DNA from: Idiomarina abyssalis
GTDB lineage: Bacteria > Pseudomonadota > Gammaproteobacteria > Enterobacterales > Alteromonadaceae
NCBI RefSeq assembly: GCF_900116625.1
Contig: NZ_FPBE01000006.1
Location: 1-64,000 of the forward strand
DNA length: 64,000 nt
Direction of reading: 5' to 3'
The notes under the pieces were generated by a model that saw nothing but the letters and a program-made list of their open reading frames with translations, made no database searches and had not been told where the DNA came from. The position numbers and the translations under genes are program-made. This document shows positions 1 to 6,690 of the stretch, in pieces (position 1 is the first letter of the stretch; each line of letters begins with the position of its first letter).

Positions 1-18
1 TGGACTTCCCAGCTTTTA

Positions 19-840
19 CTAGACAGTCTGTAGATTCTCAAAGTACGCCTTTTCAAAGTTAGCAGGTGATACCCCGCCTGTATGAGAATGACGCTTTTTG
101 GGATTGTAAAACATCTCGATAAAATTAAATATCTCAGTCTTCGCTTCGTTCCTGCTCGGGTAAATCTTCTTCCGGATGACCCGCTTTTTAAATGTGGCAA
201 AAAAGCTTTCAGCAACAGCGTTGTCGTGGCAGTTCCCACGTCGGCTCATCGATGGTATTAGGTTGTGCTCTTTCATGAATGTCAGGTAATCAGAGCTGCC
301 ATATTGGCTGCCCTGATCGCTGTGTACCAGAACTTTCTCTTTCGGGCGTCGCTGATAAACCGCCATCAGTAATGCTTTGATAACCAGGTGTTTATCCATA
401 TTTTTGTCCATTGACCAGCCGACAACGCGTCTGGAGAACAAGTCGATAACCGTTGCCACGTAAAGGAAGCCCTCGTAAGTGCGCACGTAGGTAATGTCGC
501 TTACCCACGAAGTATTCGGCGCTTTCGGGTTAAACTGCCGTTCTAAGACATTGTCTGCCACCCGGCCAGGCTTACCGCCTTTGATATGCCGGCGCTTATA
601 GCCGATTTGAGCTCTGAGTTTATTGAGACGCATGATCTTAGCAACACGATGGACACTGCATTTTTCACCAGCTTCACGTAAGTCTTTGTGGATCCAGGGG
701 CTGCCGTAAGTGCCGCCACTGGCAATGAAGAACGCTTTGATGCGTTTTAAAAGTCTCGCGTCTTCTATGGCTCGATTGCTTAAAGGCTTCTTTAGCCAGG
801 CATAGAAACCACTGCGGTTCAGTTTCAACACCCGGCACAT
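19..840 (-). CDS. IS3-family transposase OrfB (DDE integrase domain)
   Basis: This is the catalytic half of the transposase, which cuts and joins the IS ends. The 273-residue frame has an HTH_21-like N-terminal part and an rve integrase core. The first Asp is in WVSDITYV and the second in VHSDQGSQY, and the Glu is in NAVAESFFATFK, giving a complete DDE triad. The ATG at 840 is unlikely to be the real beginning. The same frame stays open upstream and reads RVKYAFIRDHQNQFSVSA, the usual junction seen in IS3 OrfAB fusions. It is therefore expected to be made mainly by -1 frameshifting from orfA at the A6G run (921-927). Confidence 0.92.
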   Translation of the reverse strand: MCRVLKLNRSGFYAWLKKPLSNRAIEDARLLKRIKAFFIASGGTYGSPWIHKDLREAGEKCSVHRVAKIMRLNKLRAQIGYKRRHIKGGKPGRVADNVLERQFNPKAPNTSWVSDITYVRTYEGFLYVATVIDLFSRRVVGWSMDKNMDKHLVIKALLMAVYQRRPKEKVLVHSDQGSQYGSSDYLTFMKEHNLIPSMSRRGNCHDNAVAESFFATFKKRVIRKKIYPSRNEAKTEIFNFIEMFYNPKKRHSHTGGVSPANFEKAYFENLQTV

Positions 841-887
841 GGCTGAAACAGAGAACTGATTTTGATGATCACGGATAAAGGCGTACT

Positions 888-1172
888 TTACTCGGACTCG
901 CCTGCAAAGTACTTTGCGGCCTTTTTTAATATATCCCGTTCCTCCTTAACGCGTTTTAGCTCGGCCTCAAGCTTTGCTATGCGCAGTTGTTCATCGGAGG
1001 ATTTATTGATTTTATTGTCCTGACCGTATTTAGCACGCCAGTCGTAAAGTGACTTGACGGAAATGCCCAGACGATCAGCGACGTCATAAACAGAGTGACC
1101 GCGCTCGGTGACCTGCTTGACGGCTTCAATCTTGAATTCTTCGGTATACCGTTTGCCTTTGCTCATAAACAC
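888..1172 (-). CDS. IS3-family transposase OrfA (helix-turn-helix)
   Basis: A 94-residue DNA-binding OrfA of the HTH_Tnp_1 type. It starts with the characteristic KRYTEEFKIEAVKQV segment, has an HTH around residues 25-48 (VYDVADRLGISVKSLYDW), and ends in a leucine-zipper-like coiled coil (LRIAKLEAELKRVKEERDIL). OrfA binds the IS ends and limits transposition on its own. It becomes active transposase when ribosomes slip at AAAAAAG (complement of 921-927) into the orfB frame. The stop codon is at 888-890, about 30 bases past the slippery site. Its promoter should lie in the right IS end. Confidence 0.92.
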   Translation of the reverse strand: MFMSKGKRYTEEFKIEAVKQVTERGHSVYDVADRLGISVKSLYDWRAKYGQDNKINKSSDEQLRIAKLEAELKRVKEERDILKKAAKYFAGESE

Positions 1173-1198
1173 CTCTAGTTTAAGTTACATTGTAACTG

Positions 1199-1465
1199 TT
1201 AAAAGTGTCTAGCAAAGTCTGGGAAGTCCACAACAACACACCCTAAAACCCATATAGATCTTTTATGTTGTCTATCTTCCAATTCAAGATCTAGCTTTTC
1301 TTGTTCGGCTTTGTTCTTTAAATATTCATTTGCAGAGGCAAAACCATTTTCGGTTACATTTTCTATGGTTTGGGCTATCTTCTCGATGTTTCTCATTCTA
1401 ACATCGAGCTGCTCTATATTAGTTGGCAAATCACTTCTTACTTCTTGTAATTCCTTTTCGCACAT
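1199..1465 (-). pseudogene. Small unknown gene truncated by the IS insertion
   Basis: The minus-strand frame starts at ATG 1465 and runs as an 88-residue protein, but its last eleven or so codons (VDFPDFARHF) are read from the IS terminal repeat (1199-1230). Native sequence therefore ends near 1231. The surviving part is hydrophilic and probably coiled-coil (MRNIEKIAQTIENVTENGF, then NKAEQEKLDLELEDRQHK). It ends at the start of a hydrophobic stretch (SIWVLGCVVV), so the intact protein was probably a coiled-coil protein with a C-terminal membrane segment. The missing 3' part would lie beyond the left edge. Function unknown. Its leader is one arm of the inverted repeat described at 1465-1700. 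Confidence 0.6.
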
Positions 1466-1700
1466 GCTCAGTTATCCTCTAACAGCGTACAATACCTAAT
1501 CTTAATCTTTATTATGTAACTGACATTAAACGACTTAAATACACAACACAATAACAAAACGTGCAATATTTCTGAGGTAATTCTGTCGTACACCTTTAAC
1601 GCCATCCAATGTTAATAATTACAGTGCGATTAGCCTTTAGTTTAGGTAGGCAGCGGATCGTAGCATAGAAGAGCCAAAGCTCCGTTCTTCGCTCCAAGCG
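1465..1700 (-). repeat. Left arm of a degenerate inverted repeat (upstream region of the truncated gene)
   Basis: Read on the minus strand, this segment is collinear with 2673-2895 on the plus strand. Anchors: a 15-bp identity TAAACGACTTAAATA (1527-1541 against the complement of 2817-2831), TGCTCAGTTA at 1465-1474 against the complement of 2886-2895, and TTCTTCGCTC-like sequence around 1680-1699 against 2673-2694. Spacing between anchors agrees within about 15 bases. It forms the whole 5' region of the small gene at 1465, so it probably carries that gene's promoter. The similarity is by eye and is patchy between anchors. Confidence 0.6.
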
Positions 1701-1715
1701 GCCGTTCGTTGGTTT

Positions 1716-2028
1716 AACTATTATATCTAGTTATCTGTTTCTCTCTCATGCATAAGACCTAAAGACTCCAATAGGCGGCTTCATACTTTCCTCTGCAATA
1801 AATTACGTTTTTTATTGTCTTGTATACATGGTTCGTTTAATGTCGATTAACGCATAACCACAGCTACTTATCGCGCAGTCGTTAGGGTTTCGAGTGGTTT
1901 TTGATTTACCAATAGTGTGTCTTGATAACGGTATTCTTCTGCTGACCTATGAGTCAGTACCCTATTATTAAGCGATTTACACCACCTGCATGAAAAACAC
2001 ATGAATGTTGTATAAAGGGGAGCTTAAA
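1716..2028. other. Intergenic stretch without recognisable feature
   Basis: AT-rich sequence between the left repeat arm and the metallopeptidase-like gene. I see no ORF with coding character, no tRNA, no convincing attC and no terminator. An AAGGGGAG ribosome binding site lies at its 3' end (about 2015-2023). Confidence 0.4.
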
Positions 2029-2589
2029 GTGATAAAAAAGTTGTCATTGGTGTTGATTCTTGTCTCGCTTCCGGTGCTGGGATGGTCGTTCGCAAAACCA
2101 GTTAGACTACTATTTCCGCATTTAAACGGCATGAAATGTAACAACTCGATTTGTGTTGAGTACACAAAAGAAATGGAAAAGGTCGAAGAGTTGTACGGAT
2201 CTGCTTTCGATGCAGTCTCTTCTGCTGGAGTGCCTCTTCGCTCAAGGCCCGTATTTGTATATTGCTCTACTTTAGAGTGTTATCAGTCATTCGGAGGAGG
2301 CAGTGAGCGGGCCATTTCATATCCTTTTCTTGGTACGGTAATAGCTCCCGAGTCTTGGCAAAGTCACATTACCCAGCATGAATTGATTCATTGGTTTCAA
2401 TTTTCCGAAATTGGTGCTGTTTCGACCATGATGAAACCGGAATGGTTTAGAGAGGGAATGGCTTATGTTTATAGCAACGCGCCCGAATCAGATATTCCTG
2501 AGCACTACCTACCCTTGATGGAAAGATATAAAGATTGGCATTCTAAAAAATCATGGACGGAAGTTATTGAGCAGGCGGGTGAACTCTGA
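2029..2589 (+). CDS. Exported HExxH putative zinc metallopeptidase
   Basis: I do not recognise a named family. The protein has a signal peptide (MIKKLSLVLILVSLPVLGWS) and a clear HELIH zinc-binding motif in TQHELIHWFQF. About 25 residues later comes WFREGMAYVYS, whose Glu fits the third zinc ligand of gluzincin/peptidase-MA-like enzymes. Four cysteines (CNNSIC, then CSTLEC) could form disulfides, consistent with a periplasmic or secreted protein. I prefer GTG 2029 over ATG 2005: AAGGGGAG stands at the right distance before it, and the signal peptide then begins properly. That gives 186 residues. It lies alone between the two arms of an inverted repeat, beside integron-type cassettes. Substrate unknown. 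Confidence 0.65.
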   Translation: MIKKLSLVLILVSLPVLGWSFAKPVRLLFPHLNGMKCNNSICVEYTKEMEKVEELYGSAFDAVSSAGVPLRSRPVFVYCSTLECYQSFGGGSERAISYPFLGTVIAPESWQSHITQHELIHWFQFSEIGAVSTMMKPEWFREGMAYVYSNAPESDIPEHYLPLMERYKDWHSKKSWTEVIEQAGEL

Positions 2590-2672
2590 CTTGAATAGCT
2601 TATCCACCATACTCAATTCTACAAGAGTGCCATATCCCTTTATATTCGATCTCTAAAGGCCTGATTTAACGT

Positions 2673-2895
2673 CAGCTTTGAGCGAAGAGCGGACCTTGGG
2701 ACTTTCAGCCTACTCCAACTAGTGAGACTAGCCGTCCCATTATTCGTCAGTGTGGGTGTCGCTAGCGGTGCACGGCACATTCACGTCGGCAATGTTGCGC
2801 GTGTTGTTGTGTTGTTTATTTAAGTCGTTTACTGTCAATGACATAACAAAAAATGAAAGTTGGATATTGTGCGCTAGGTAGAGTGTAACTGAGCA
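2673..2895 (+). repeat. Right arm of the degenerate inverted repeat
   Basis: Plus-strand counterpart of the leader at 1465-1700. It carries the same ordered anchors: GAGCGAAGAGCGGAC near 2680-2694, TATTTAAGTCGTTTA at 2817-2831, ATATTGTGCGC near 2874-2884 and TAACTGAGCA at 2886-2895. No start codon or coding frame follows TGAGCA here, unlike the left copy, so it looks like a leader whose gene has been lost or replaced. Together the arms bracket the HExxH gene. Confidence 0.6.
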
Positions 2896-3018
2896 TTCTC
2901 AAATTGCCTTTGCTAACTCGGGACCTTTCAAGTCAGGAATGCCTGCTTGATCCGTAAGTTAAGAACCGAAAACTATCAATTGGACGAGTTTCTAAATGCG
3001 CATGCACAATATACAAAT
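2896..3018. other. Spacer before the first cassette boundary
   Basis: No ORF. Contains GCGCATGCACAATAT (about 2998-3012), which can pair with ATATTGTGCGC near 2874. This could be the remains of an older recombination site, but I cannot fold it into a regular attC. Confidence 0.3.
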
Positions 3019-3025
3019 GTTAGGT
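3019..3025 (+). other. Integron core site GTTAGGT (5' boundary of cassette 1)
   Basis: GTTAGGT fits the GTTRRRY core. Recombination would occur between G3019 and T3020. The following TTAGGTCT is the perfect complement of AGACCTAA at 3551-3558 at the other end of the cassette, as expected if these bases once joined in the circular cassette. The preceding ATACAAAT resembles the end of some attI sites, but no integrase gene is in the window. Confidence 0.65.
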
Positions 3026-3039
3026 CTAAGGAGTAACCT

Positions 3040-3552
3040 ATGCACGATATGTATATCCCAAACAATGAGCTTTCAGAATGGATAAACGAAAGTGATGTAA
3101 TTAAGAATGCGGTCTTAAGGTGTTATAAAGAAACTATTTCGGATATGACAAATGATGTATTAAATGATCCTCGTTCTCGTCATAACCACCATATTGTTAA
3201 CCCTGATTTTAACCAAAACCCTAAATACATTATGGGTTTTTTTCCTGATATGGAGAACAATCAATTCATTTTATCTTCGTTATACGTTTTTCCAGAAGAG
3301 CGCGGGAAAGGTTTTGGCAAAAAATTAGTAAATGCAGCTCAATCTTACGTAACTGATAAAGGCTTTATTCAAGTTGCAGTTGAAGAGCCTGAAATAAAGA
3401 ATTTAGATAATTTTTATAAGAAACTTGGTTTTATTACCACCGGCGACAAAATACGTAATGACATAGGCAAGGTATACCAAGACTATTTTTGGTCAGGAAA
3501 AAAAATTGCCCTTAAAAGAGTTGGCAACCGTATTGGTGTGCAACCTCTTTAG
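3040..3552 (+). CDS. GNAT-family N-acetyltransferase (gene cassette 1)
   Basis: A 170-residue protein with a GNAT fold. Motif A is LYVFPEERGKGFGKKLVNAA (about residues 86-105), with the RGKGFG acetyl-CoA pyrophosphate loop. Motif B is near NLDNFYKKLGFITTGD. It should transfer an acetyl group from acetyl-CoA to an amine. The acceptor cannot be read from sequence; antibiotic, polyamine or protein targets are all possible. It fills an integron-type cassette. The start is 15 bases after the core site, with TAAGGAGTAACCT as ribosome binding site, and the stop lies against the attC. Low GC compared with the core genes supports transfer. Confidence 0.8.
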   Translation: MHDMYIPNNELSEWINESDVIKNAVLRCYKETISDMTNDVLNDPRSRHNHHIVNPDFNQNPKYIMGFFPDMENNQFILSSLYVFPEERGKGFGKKLVNAAQSYVTDKGFIQVAVEEPEIKNLDNFYKKLGFITTGDKIRNDIGKVYQDYFWSGKKIALKRVGNRIGVQPL

Positions 3553-3640
3553 ACCTAACAAGTCATTTCAGCAGGACAAAAAACAGCTGGTTTTTGCTCG
3601 TGCCTCGCTAATTTTATTGCGTCTGAATGAGGCGTTAAGC
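3553..3640 (+). other. attC recombination site of cassette 1
   Basis: It begins with the inverse core ACCTAAC (3553-3559) and ends with the core GTTAAGC (3634-3640). The arms pair as an imperfect hairpin: TAACAAGTCATTTCAG on the left against the complement of CTGAATGAGGCGTTA on the right. An extra T on the left arm is the kind of extrahelical base that directs strand choice in attC folding. Length 88 bp is typical. This marks the 3' end of the GNAT cassette and the start of the next. Confidence 0.85.
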
Positions 3641-3659
3641 ATAAGGAGTAATTCATCTA

Positions 3660-4037
3660 ATGGAACAGTTTTTAAATATTCTTCTTGGTGCAGCAATAGC
3701 TAGCATAGTTCCCATTGTGACTCTTGTTTTGGGCCAAAGACGCTGGAGATCCGAGAAGAAGATTGAGTTATTAAGAGCTAAACATGATCGCCTAGAATTG
3801 ATGTATTCAGATATTTTATCGAGAATGCATGACCCTATCGTTAATAGTGTCTGGCCATCAGATATCACTAGTAAAATTTCAGTCTATGGGTCAAAAGAAG
3901 TCAGAAAGATTTACTTTGACCATATCGAAGATAAAGAAAAAGATGACTCTAAAAAGAAATTGTTTTACCTAGATCTAAGCAACGCGTGCAACAGGCATCT
4001 CCATGAAGTTCAAGATGAGCTAGAGGCTCAACTATAA
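3660..4037 (+). CDS. Small membrane-anchored protein of unknown function (gene cassette 2)
   Basis: The 125-residue protein has one N-terminal membrane segment (FLNILLGAAIASIVPIVTLVLG, residues 4-25). A long charged, mainly helical cytoplasmic part follows (RWRSEKKIELLRAKHDRLELMY, then HIEDKEKDDSKKK, then LHEVQDELEAQL), probably coiled coil. I recognise no family. It is the only gene in the second cassette. ATAAGGAGT lies about 10 bases before the ATG, and the 3' end is at an attC. Membrane proteins of unknown role are common in integron cassettes. Confidence 0.6.
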   Translation: MEQFLNILLGAAIASIVPIVTLVLGQRRWRSEKKIELLRAKHDRLELMYSDILSRMHDPIVNSVWPSDITSKISVYGSKEVRKIYFDHIEDKEKDDSKKKLFYLDLSNACNRHLHEVQDELEAQL

Positions 4038-4039
4038 AT

Positions 4040-4130
4040 ACTTAACAAGCCGCTCAAATACGTTCCGGCCACAAAAAAATGTGGCCTCCACCGGACTCGC
4101 TAACGTTCGCCGTTTAGCGGGGAGTTAACG
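4040..4130 (+). other. attC recombination site of cassette 2
   Basis: The inverse core ACTTAAC is at 4040-4046 and the right core position GTTAACG at 4124-4130. Outer arms TTAACAAGCCGCTCAAA and TTTAGCGGGGAGTTAA pair with an unpaired base. The inner hairpin has a perfect 7-bp stem GGCCACA/TGTGGCC around an A-run. GTTAACG deviates from GTTRRRY, but bases after the first G come from whatever follows, so no further regular cassette adjoins. The next bases (TTAACGTCCGCT) belong to the GCGGAC hairpin family. Confidence 0.78.
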
Positions 4131-4285
4131 TCCGCTCATGGAACGAAGCGGACTATCAATTCATACTCAAATCAAGTGTTATTAACAACCCTGTTAAAAA
4201 TTTTTATAGCCCTCTTAAAGTCTTTTAGTTTTAATTAAATACCTTGTAATCCATATAAGGGCTTTTATATAAATATAATTACGTC
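4131..4285. other. AT-rich spacer upstream of hipBA
   Basis: Holds the tail of a GTCCGCT/AGCGGAC hairpin (4130-4152), then AT-rich sequence with several TTAAAG/TTTTA tracts. No coding frame or RNA gene seen. Confidence 0.4.
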
Positions 4286-4335
4286 CCTTAAATAGTCTGC
4301 TACAATCTAATCATCAGTTTAAAGTCTATTTAAGG
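4286..4335 (+). promoter_or_regulatory. hipBA promoter with inverted operator half-sites
   Basis: A perfect 10-bp inverted repeat, CCTTAAATAG (4286-4295) and CTATTTAAGG (4326-4335), brackets an extended -10 element TGCTACAAT (4298-4306). The start codon follows at 4344. HipB proteins repress their own operon by binding such repeats, so this is the likely operator. Binding by the encoded HipB is inferred. Confidence 0.6.
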
Positions 4336-4343
4336 TTCTTTAT

Positions 4344-4664
4344 ATGAATTCTGATCGTGTTTCAGCACTCATTGGTCAGCGAGTCAGGCAGTATCGGTTG
4401 AACCAGGATTTAACTCAGGAGGACTTAGCTACCTTAGCTAATGTCTCACTGAATGCCGTTAAGTCCGCCGAGGGTGGTAAAAGCACCTTACCGACCTATG
4501 TCGCTATTCTTCAGGCTTTGGGTCATATCGACAATTTACTGGCCGCGTTCCCGGACGAGGGAGTTTCTCCTGTGCAACTGCTTAAAAGCAGCACCAAACA
4601 GAAGAAGCGAGCGAGCGGTAAAACGCGTGTTAAACCTGCCGATGACAAGGAGCTGGACTGGTGA
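4344..4664 (+). CDS. hipB: HipB-like antitoxin, XRE-family repressor
   Basis: A 106-residue protein with a single XRE helix-turn-helix (residues about 8-62: IGQRVRQYRLNQDLTQEDLA, then NVSLNAVKSAEGGKSTLPT). A short basic tail follows (KQKKRASGKTRVK) and ends in DDKELDW. In this class the antitoxin dimer binds operator DNA, and its C-terminal tail is often disordered and proteolysed. The gene overlaps hipA by four bases (GTGA at 4661-4664), so the two are translationally coupled. The inverted repeat at 4286-4335 is its likely binding site. Confidence 0.82.
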   Translation: MNSDRVSALIGQRVRQYRLNQDLTQEDLATLANVSLNAVKSAEGGKSTLPTYVAILQALGHIDNLLAAFPDEGVSPVQLLKSSTKQKKRASGKTRVKPADDKELDW

Positions 4665-5986
4665 TTAATACCATTGAAGTTCGCTATAAAGGCGAGCCTG
4701 TCGGTGCCTTAAGTTATAACAAAGGCGACACGGCGGCGCGGTTCGAATACTTATCTGAATTTGTCGAAAAAAACATTCCGCTGGCGCCTTTAACCATGCC
4801 TGCCGAGAAGGGAAGAATTTATTCCTTTCCGGGGTTAAATTGGGATACCTTCAGAGGCCTGCCGGGCATGCTGGCAGACTCTTTGCCCGATGACTTCGGT
4901 AATGCAGTACTGAACCAATGGGTTGCGCAACAGCCCGATCGAACCGAGCCTTTGAGCCCGCTTGAGCGGCTTCAGTATACCGGCGAGCGGGGCATGGGCG
5001 CTCTTGAGTATCACCCCGCACGGAAGAATCAAACCAACGCCAAAAACAAAGACATAGAGCTCGAGAGCTTAATGAGGTTAGCGCAGGAAGTGCTCGATGC
5101 ACGAAAGGGCTTTCGTCAGCGCACCCACTTTGACGACGCGGCAGACAAAGAAATGATGCAGGCCTTATTAGCGGTTGGCACCAGTGCAGGTGGGGCGAGA
5201 CCAAAAGCGGTACTGGCATTTAATAAAGACTTCAGCCAGGTTCGCTCCGGGCAGGGACTTGTGCCCGAAGGGTTTGAGCATTATCTGCTGAAGTTTGACG
5301 GAGTAAAAGAGCGCGACCCGTCTCAGCAAACTTTTGGCGATCCGCTCGGTTACGGTGCCATGGAGTATGTGTATTACTTAATGGCCACGCAAGCCGGCAT
5401 TGATATGATGCCATGCCACCTGCTGGATGAAGGCAACAGACGCCATTTTGTGACCAAACGCTTTGACAGAATAGGCAATGAGAAAAAGCACATTCAAACG
5501 CTTACCGCTATTAAGCACGTGAACTATCACGACATTGGCGCGTTTTCTTATGAAGAGCTGTTTCAGGTTGCCCGACAGCTGAGGTTGCCACGGACGGACG
5601 CTATAGACTTGTTCCGCCGTACGGTGTTTAACCACGTAGCAACCAACCACGATGATCACTCCAAAAACTTTGGTTTTATGCTGGAGGACAAGCAATGGCG
5701 GTTGAGCCCGGCTTACGACGTTGCCTTTAGCTATAAACCCGGAAACCCCTGGGTAGAGCAGCACTGGATGTCGTTAAATGGCAAGCGCAGCGGACATACC
5801 CGCGCCGATTTTTATGCGCTGGCAGACGTTCAGTTACCAAAGGTAGAGCGCAAAGAAATTGATGCCATTATTGATGATGTGATAAACGCGGTGTCTCAGT
5901 GGCGGGAGTTAGCCACTGAACATGAGGTGCCTAAAGCGCTTGCCGACTCAATAGACAGGCACCTCAAGTTGAAAGATTTTGCCTAA
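4661..5986 (+). CDS. hipA: HipA-family Ser/Thr kinase toxin
   Basis: A 441-residue full-length HipA. The N-terminal subdomain has the HipA_N pattern (GMLADSLPDDFGNAVLNQW). The kinase core has a P-loop-like GTSAGGARPK (about 174-183), lysines in HYLLKFDG and FVTKRFDRIG, the catalytic motif TNHDDHSKNFGF (Asp and Asn) and the metal-binding LSPAYDV. HipA of E. coli phosphorylates glutamyl-tRNA synthetase and causes persistence; the target here is not known. Start is GTG 4661 inside the hipB stop. It is closer to the group with TNHDDHSKN than to the second HipA of this window (13093). Confidence 0.85.
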   Translation: MINTIEVRYKGEPVGALSYNKGDTAARFEYLSEFVEKNIPLAPLTMPAEKGRIYSFPGLNWDTFRGLPGMLADSLPDDFGNAVLNQWVAQQPDRTEPLSPLERLQYTGERGMGALEYHPARKNQTNAKNKDIELESLMRLAQEVLDARKGFRQRTHFDDAADKEMMQALLAVGTSAGGARPKAVLAFNKDFSQVRSGQGLVPEGFEHYLLKFDGVKERDPSQQTFGDPLGYGAMEYVYYLMATQAGIDMMPCHLLDEGNRRHFVTKRFDRIGNEKKHIQTLTAIKHVNYHDIGAFSYEELFQVARQLRLPRTDAIDLFRRTVFNHVATNHDDHSKNFGFMLEDKQWRLSPAYDVAFSYKPGNPWVEQHWMSLNGKRSGHTRADFYALADVQLPKVERKEIDAIIDDVINAVSQWRELATEHEVPKALADSIDRHLKLKDFA

Positions 5987-5998
5987 TAAGGTTGTTTA

Positions 5999-6523
5999 CT
6001 AGGAGCCTTCTGCTTTTGGTTTAAGGTTTTCATGCACTTCGCTGGCATCGAAAGTTGATTCTGAGTCCGGTTGCTCACCTTTACCGAACTTAATGCTCAT
6101 TATGGCTTCGACTTCGCTGTCGCGATTACCTCCTACAAAGACACCCGTTTCATAAGATGTTGATGGCCTGGTAGTGGTGCGGCACGACAATATGCCACAT
6201 TCGCGAACTTGCTCGTAACGACGAGTAAAACCTACTTGAGATGTATTCTGTGTCTGCTCTTTGTCGACCAGAGTTTCACGGCTGGAAACAGTAAACCAGT
6301 CGTAGTCATTTTGTAAGGTCAATTCAGCTGCGCGAAGCATAGCAAAGTCCATTGCTTTTTCAGTATCGGAACCTTTCGCCTTAAAGTGAACCCGGTATTG
6401 GGTATCGCTTAGCTGGCTTTCCTTATAGCCGAAACCGTTATCTTCTGCCTGACGGTACTCAGGCGAACTTGAGCATGCAACTAATGCTATTGATGAAAGT
6501 AAAGCAAGTGCCCAATATTTCAT
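5999..6523 (-). CDS. Outer-membrane-type lipoprotein of unknown function
   Basis: A 174-residue protein with a lipobox signal (LALLSSIALVACSSS, Cys at residue 17). The residue after Cys is Ser, which favours sorting to the outer membrane. The mature part resembles the lipoprotein family known from Caulobacter CC0125/CC1285: YRVHFKAKGSDTEKAMDFAM followed by LRAAELTLQNDYDWFTV. Several Ser/Thr-rich stretches and a short Cys pair (CGILSC) follow. Function unknown. It converges with hipA with only 12 bases between the stops, and no terminator is visible there. Confidence 0.7.
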   Translation of the reverse strand: MKYWALALLSSIALVACSSSPEYRQAEDNGFGYKESQLSDTQYRVHFKAKGSDTEKAMDFAMLRAAELTLQNDYDWFTVSSRETLVDKEQTQNTSQVGFTRRYEQVRECGILSCRTTTRPSTSYETGVFVGGNRDSEVEAIMSIKFGKGEQPDSESTFDASEVHENLKPKAEGS

Positions 6524-6690
6524 AATATTGCCTCCTCATTGAGTGAGTTAGGTCAAAAACCTATTTATAGACTAGGTAAACTTTTGATAAATAGATTGGT
6601 ATTTTCGAAATTTTTACGGCGGTTGACGCTGCTAAGGCTAACCAGTGGGCAGATGAGTTACTATGAAATGATTTATGTGCCGGAGTCTTA

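Larger units (their letters stand above)
1..1230 (-). mobile_element. Complete IS3-family insertion sequence
   Basis: The ends are inverted repeats. The left end starts TGGACTTCCCAG then CTAGACA, and the reverse complement of 1230-1199 starts TGGACTTCCCAG then TTTGCTAGACA. Both termini begin with the TG...CA expected of IS3 elements. Inside, on the minus strand, are orfA (888-1172) and orfB (19-840), with an A6G slippery heptamer at 921-927. The element is about 1.23 kb, a normal IS3 size. The left flank lies outside the window, so target duplication cannot be checked. The right end has landed in a small gene (see 1231-1465). Both frames look intact, so the element is probably active or recently so. 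Confidence 0.93.

Noticed and set aside
2896-3018. A third attC or an attI site before cassette 1
   Set aside because: ATACAAAT-GTTAGGT resembles an attI end and a distant inverted pair exists, but no inverse core with matching arms was found and no integrase is near.
5232-5764. Antisense frames within hipA 1 (5232-5414 and 5378-5764)
   Set aside because: Shadows of a strongly supported kinase gene; composition follows the sense codons and no ribosome binding site is seen.
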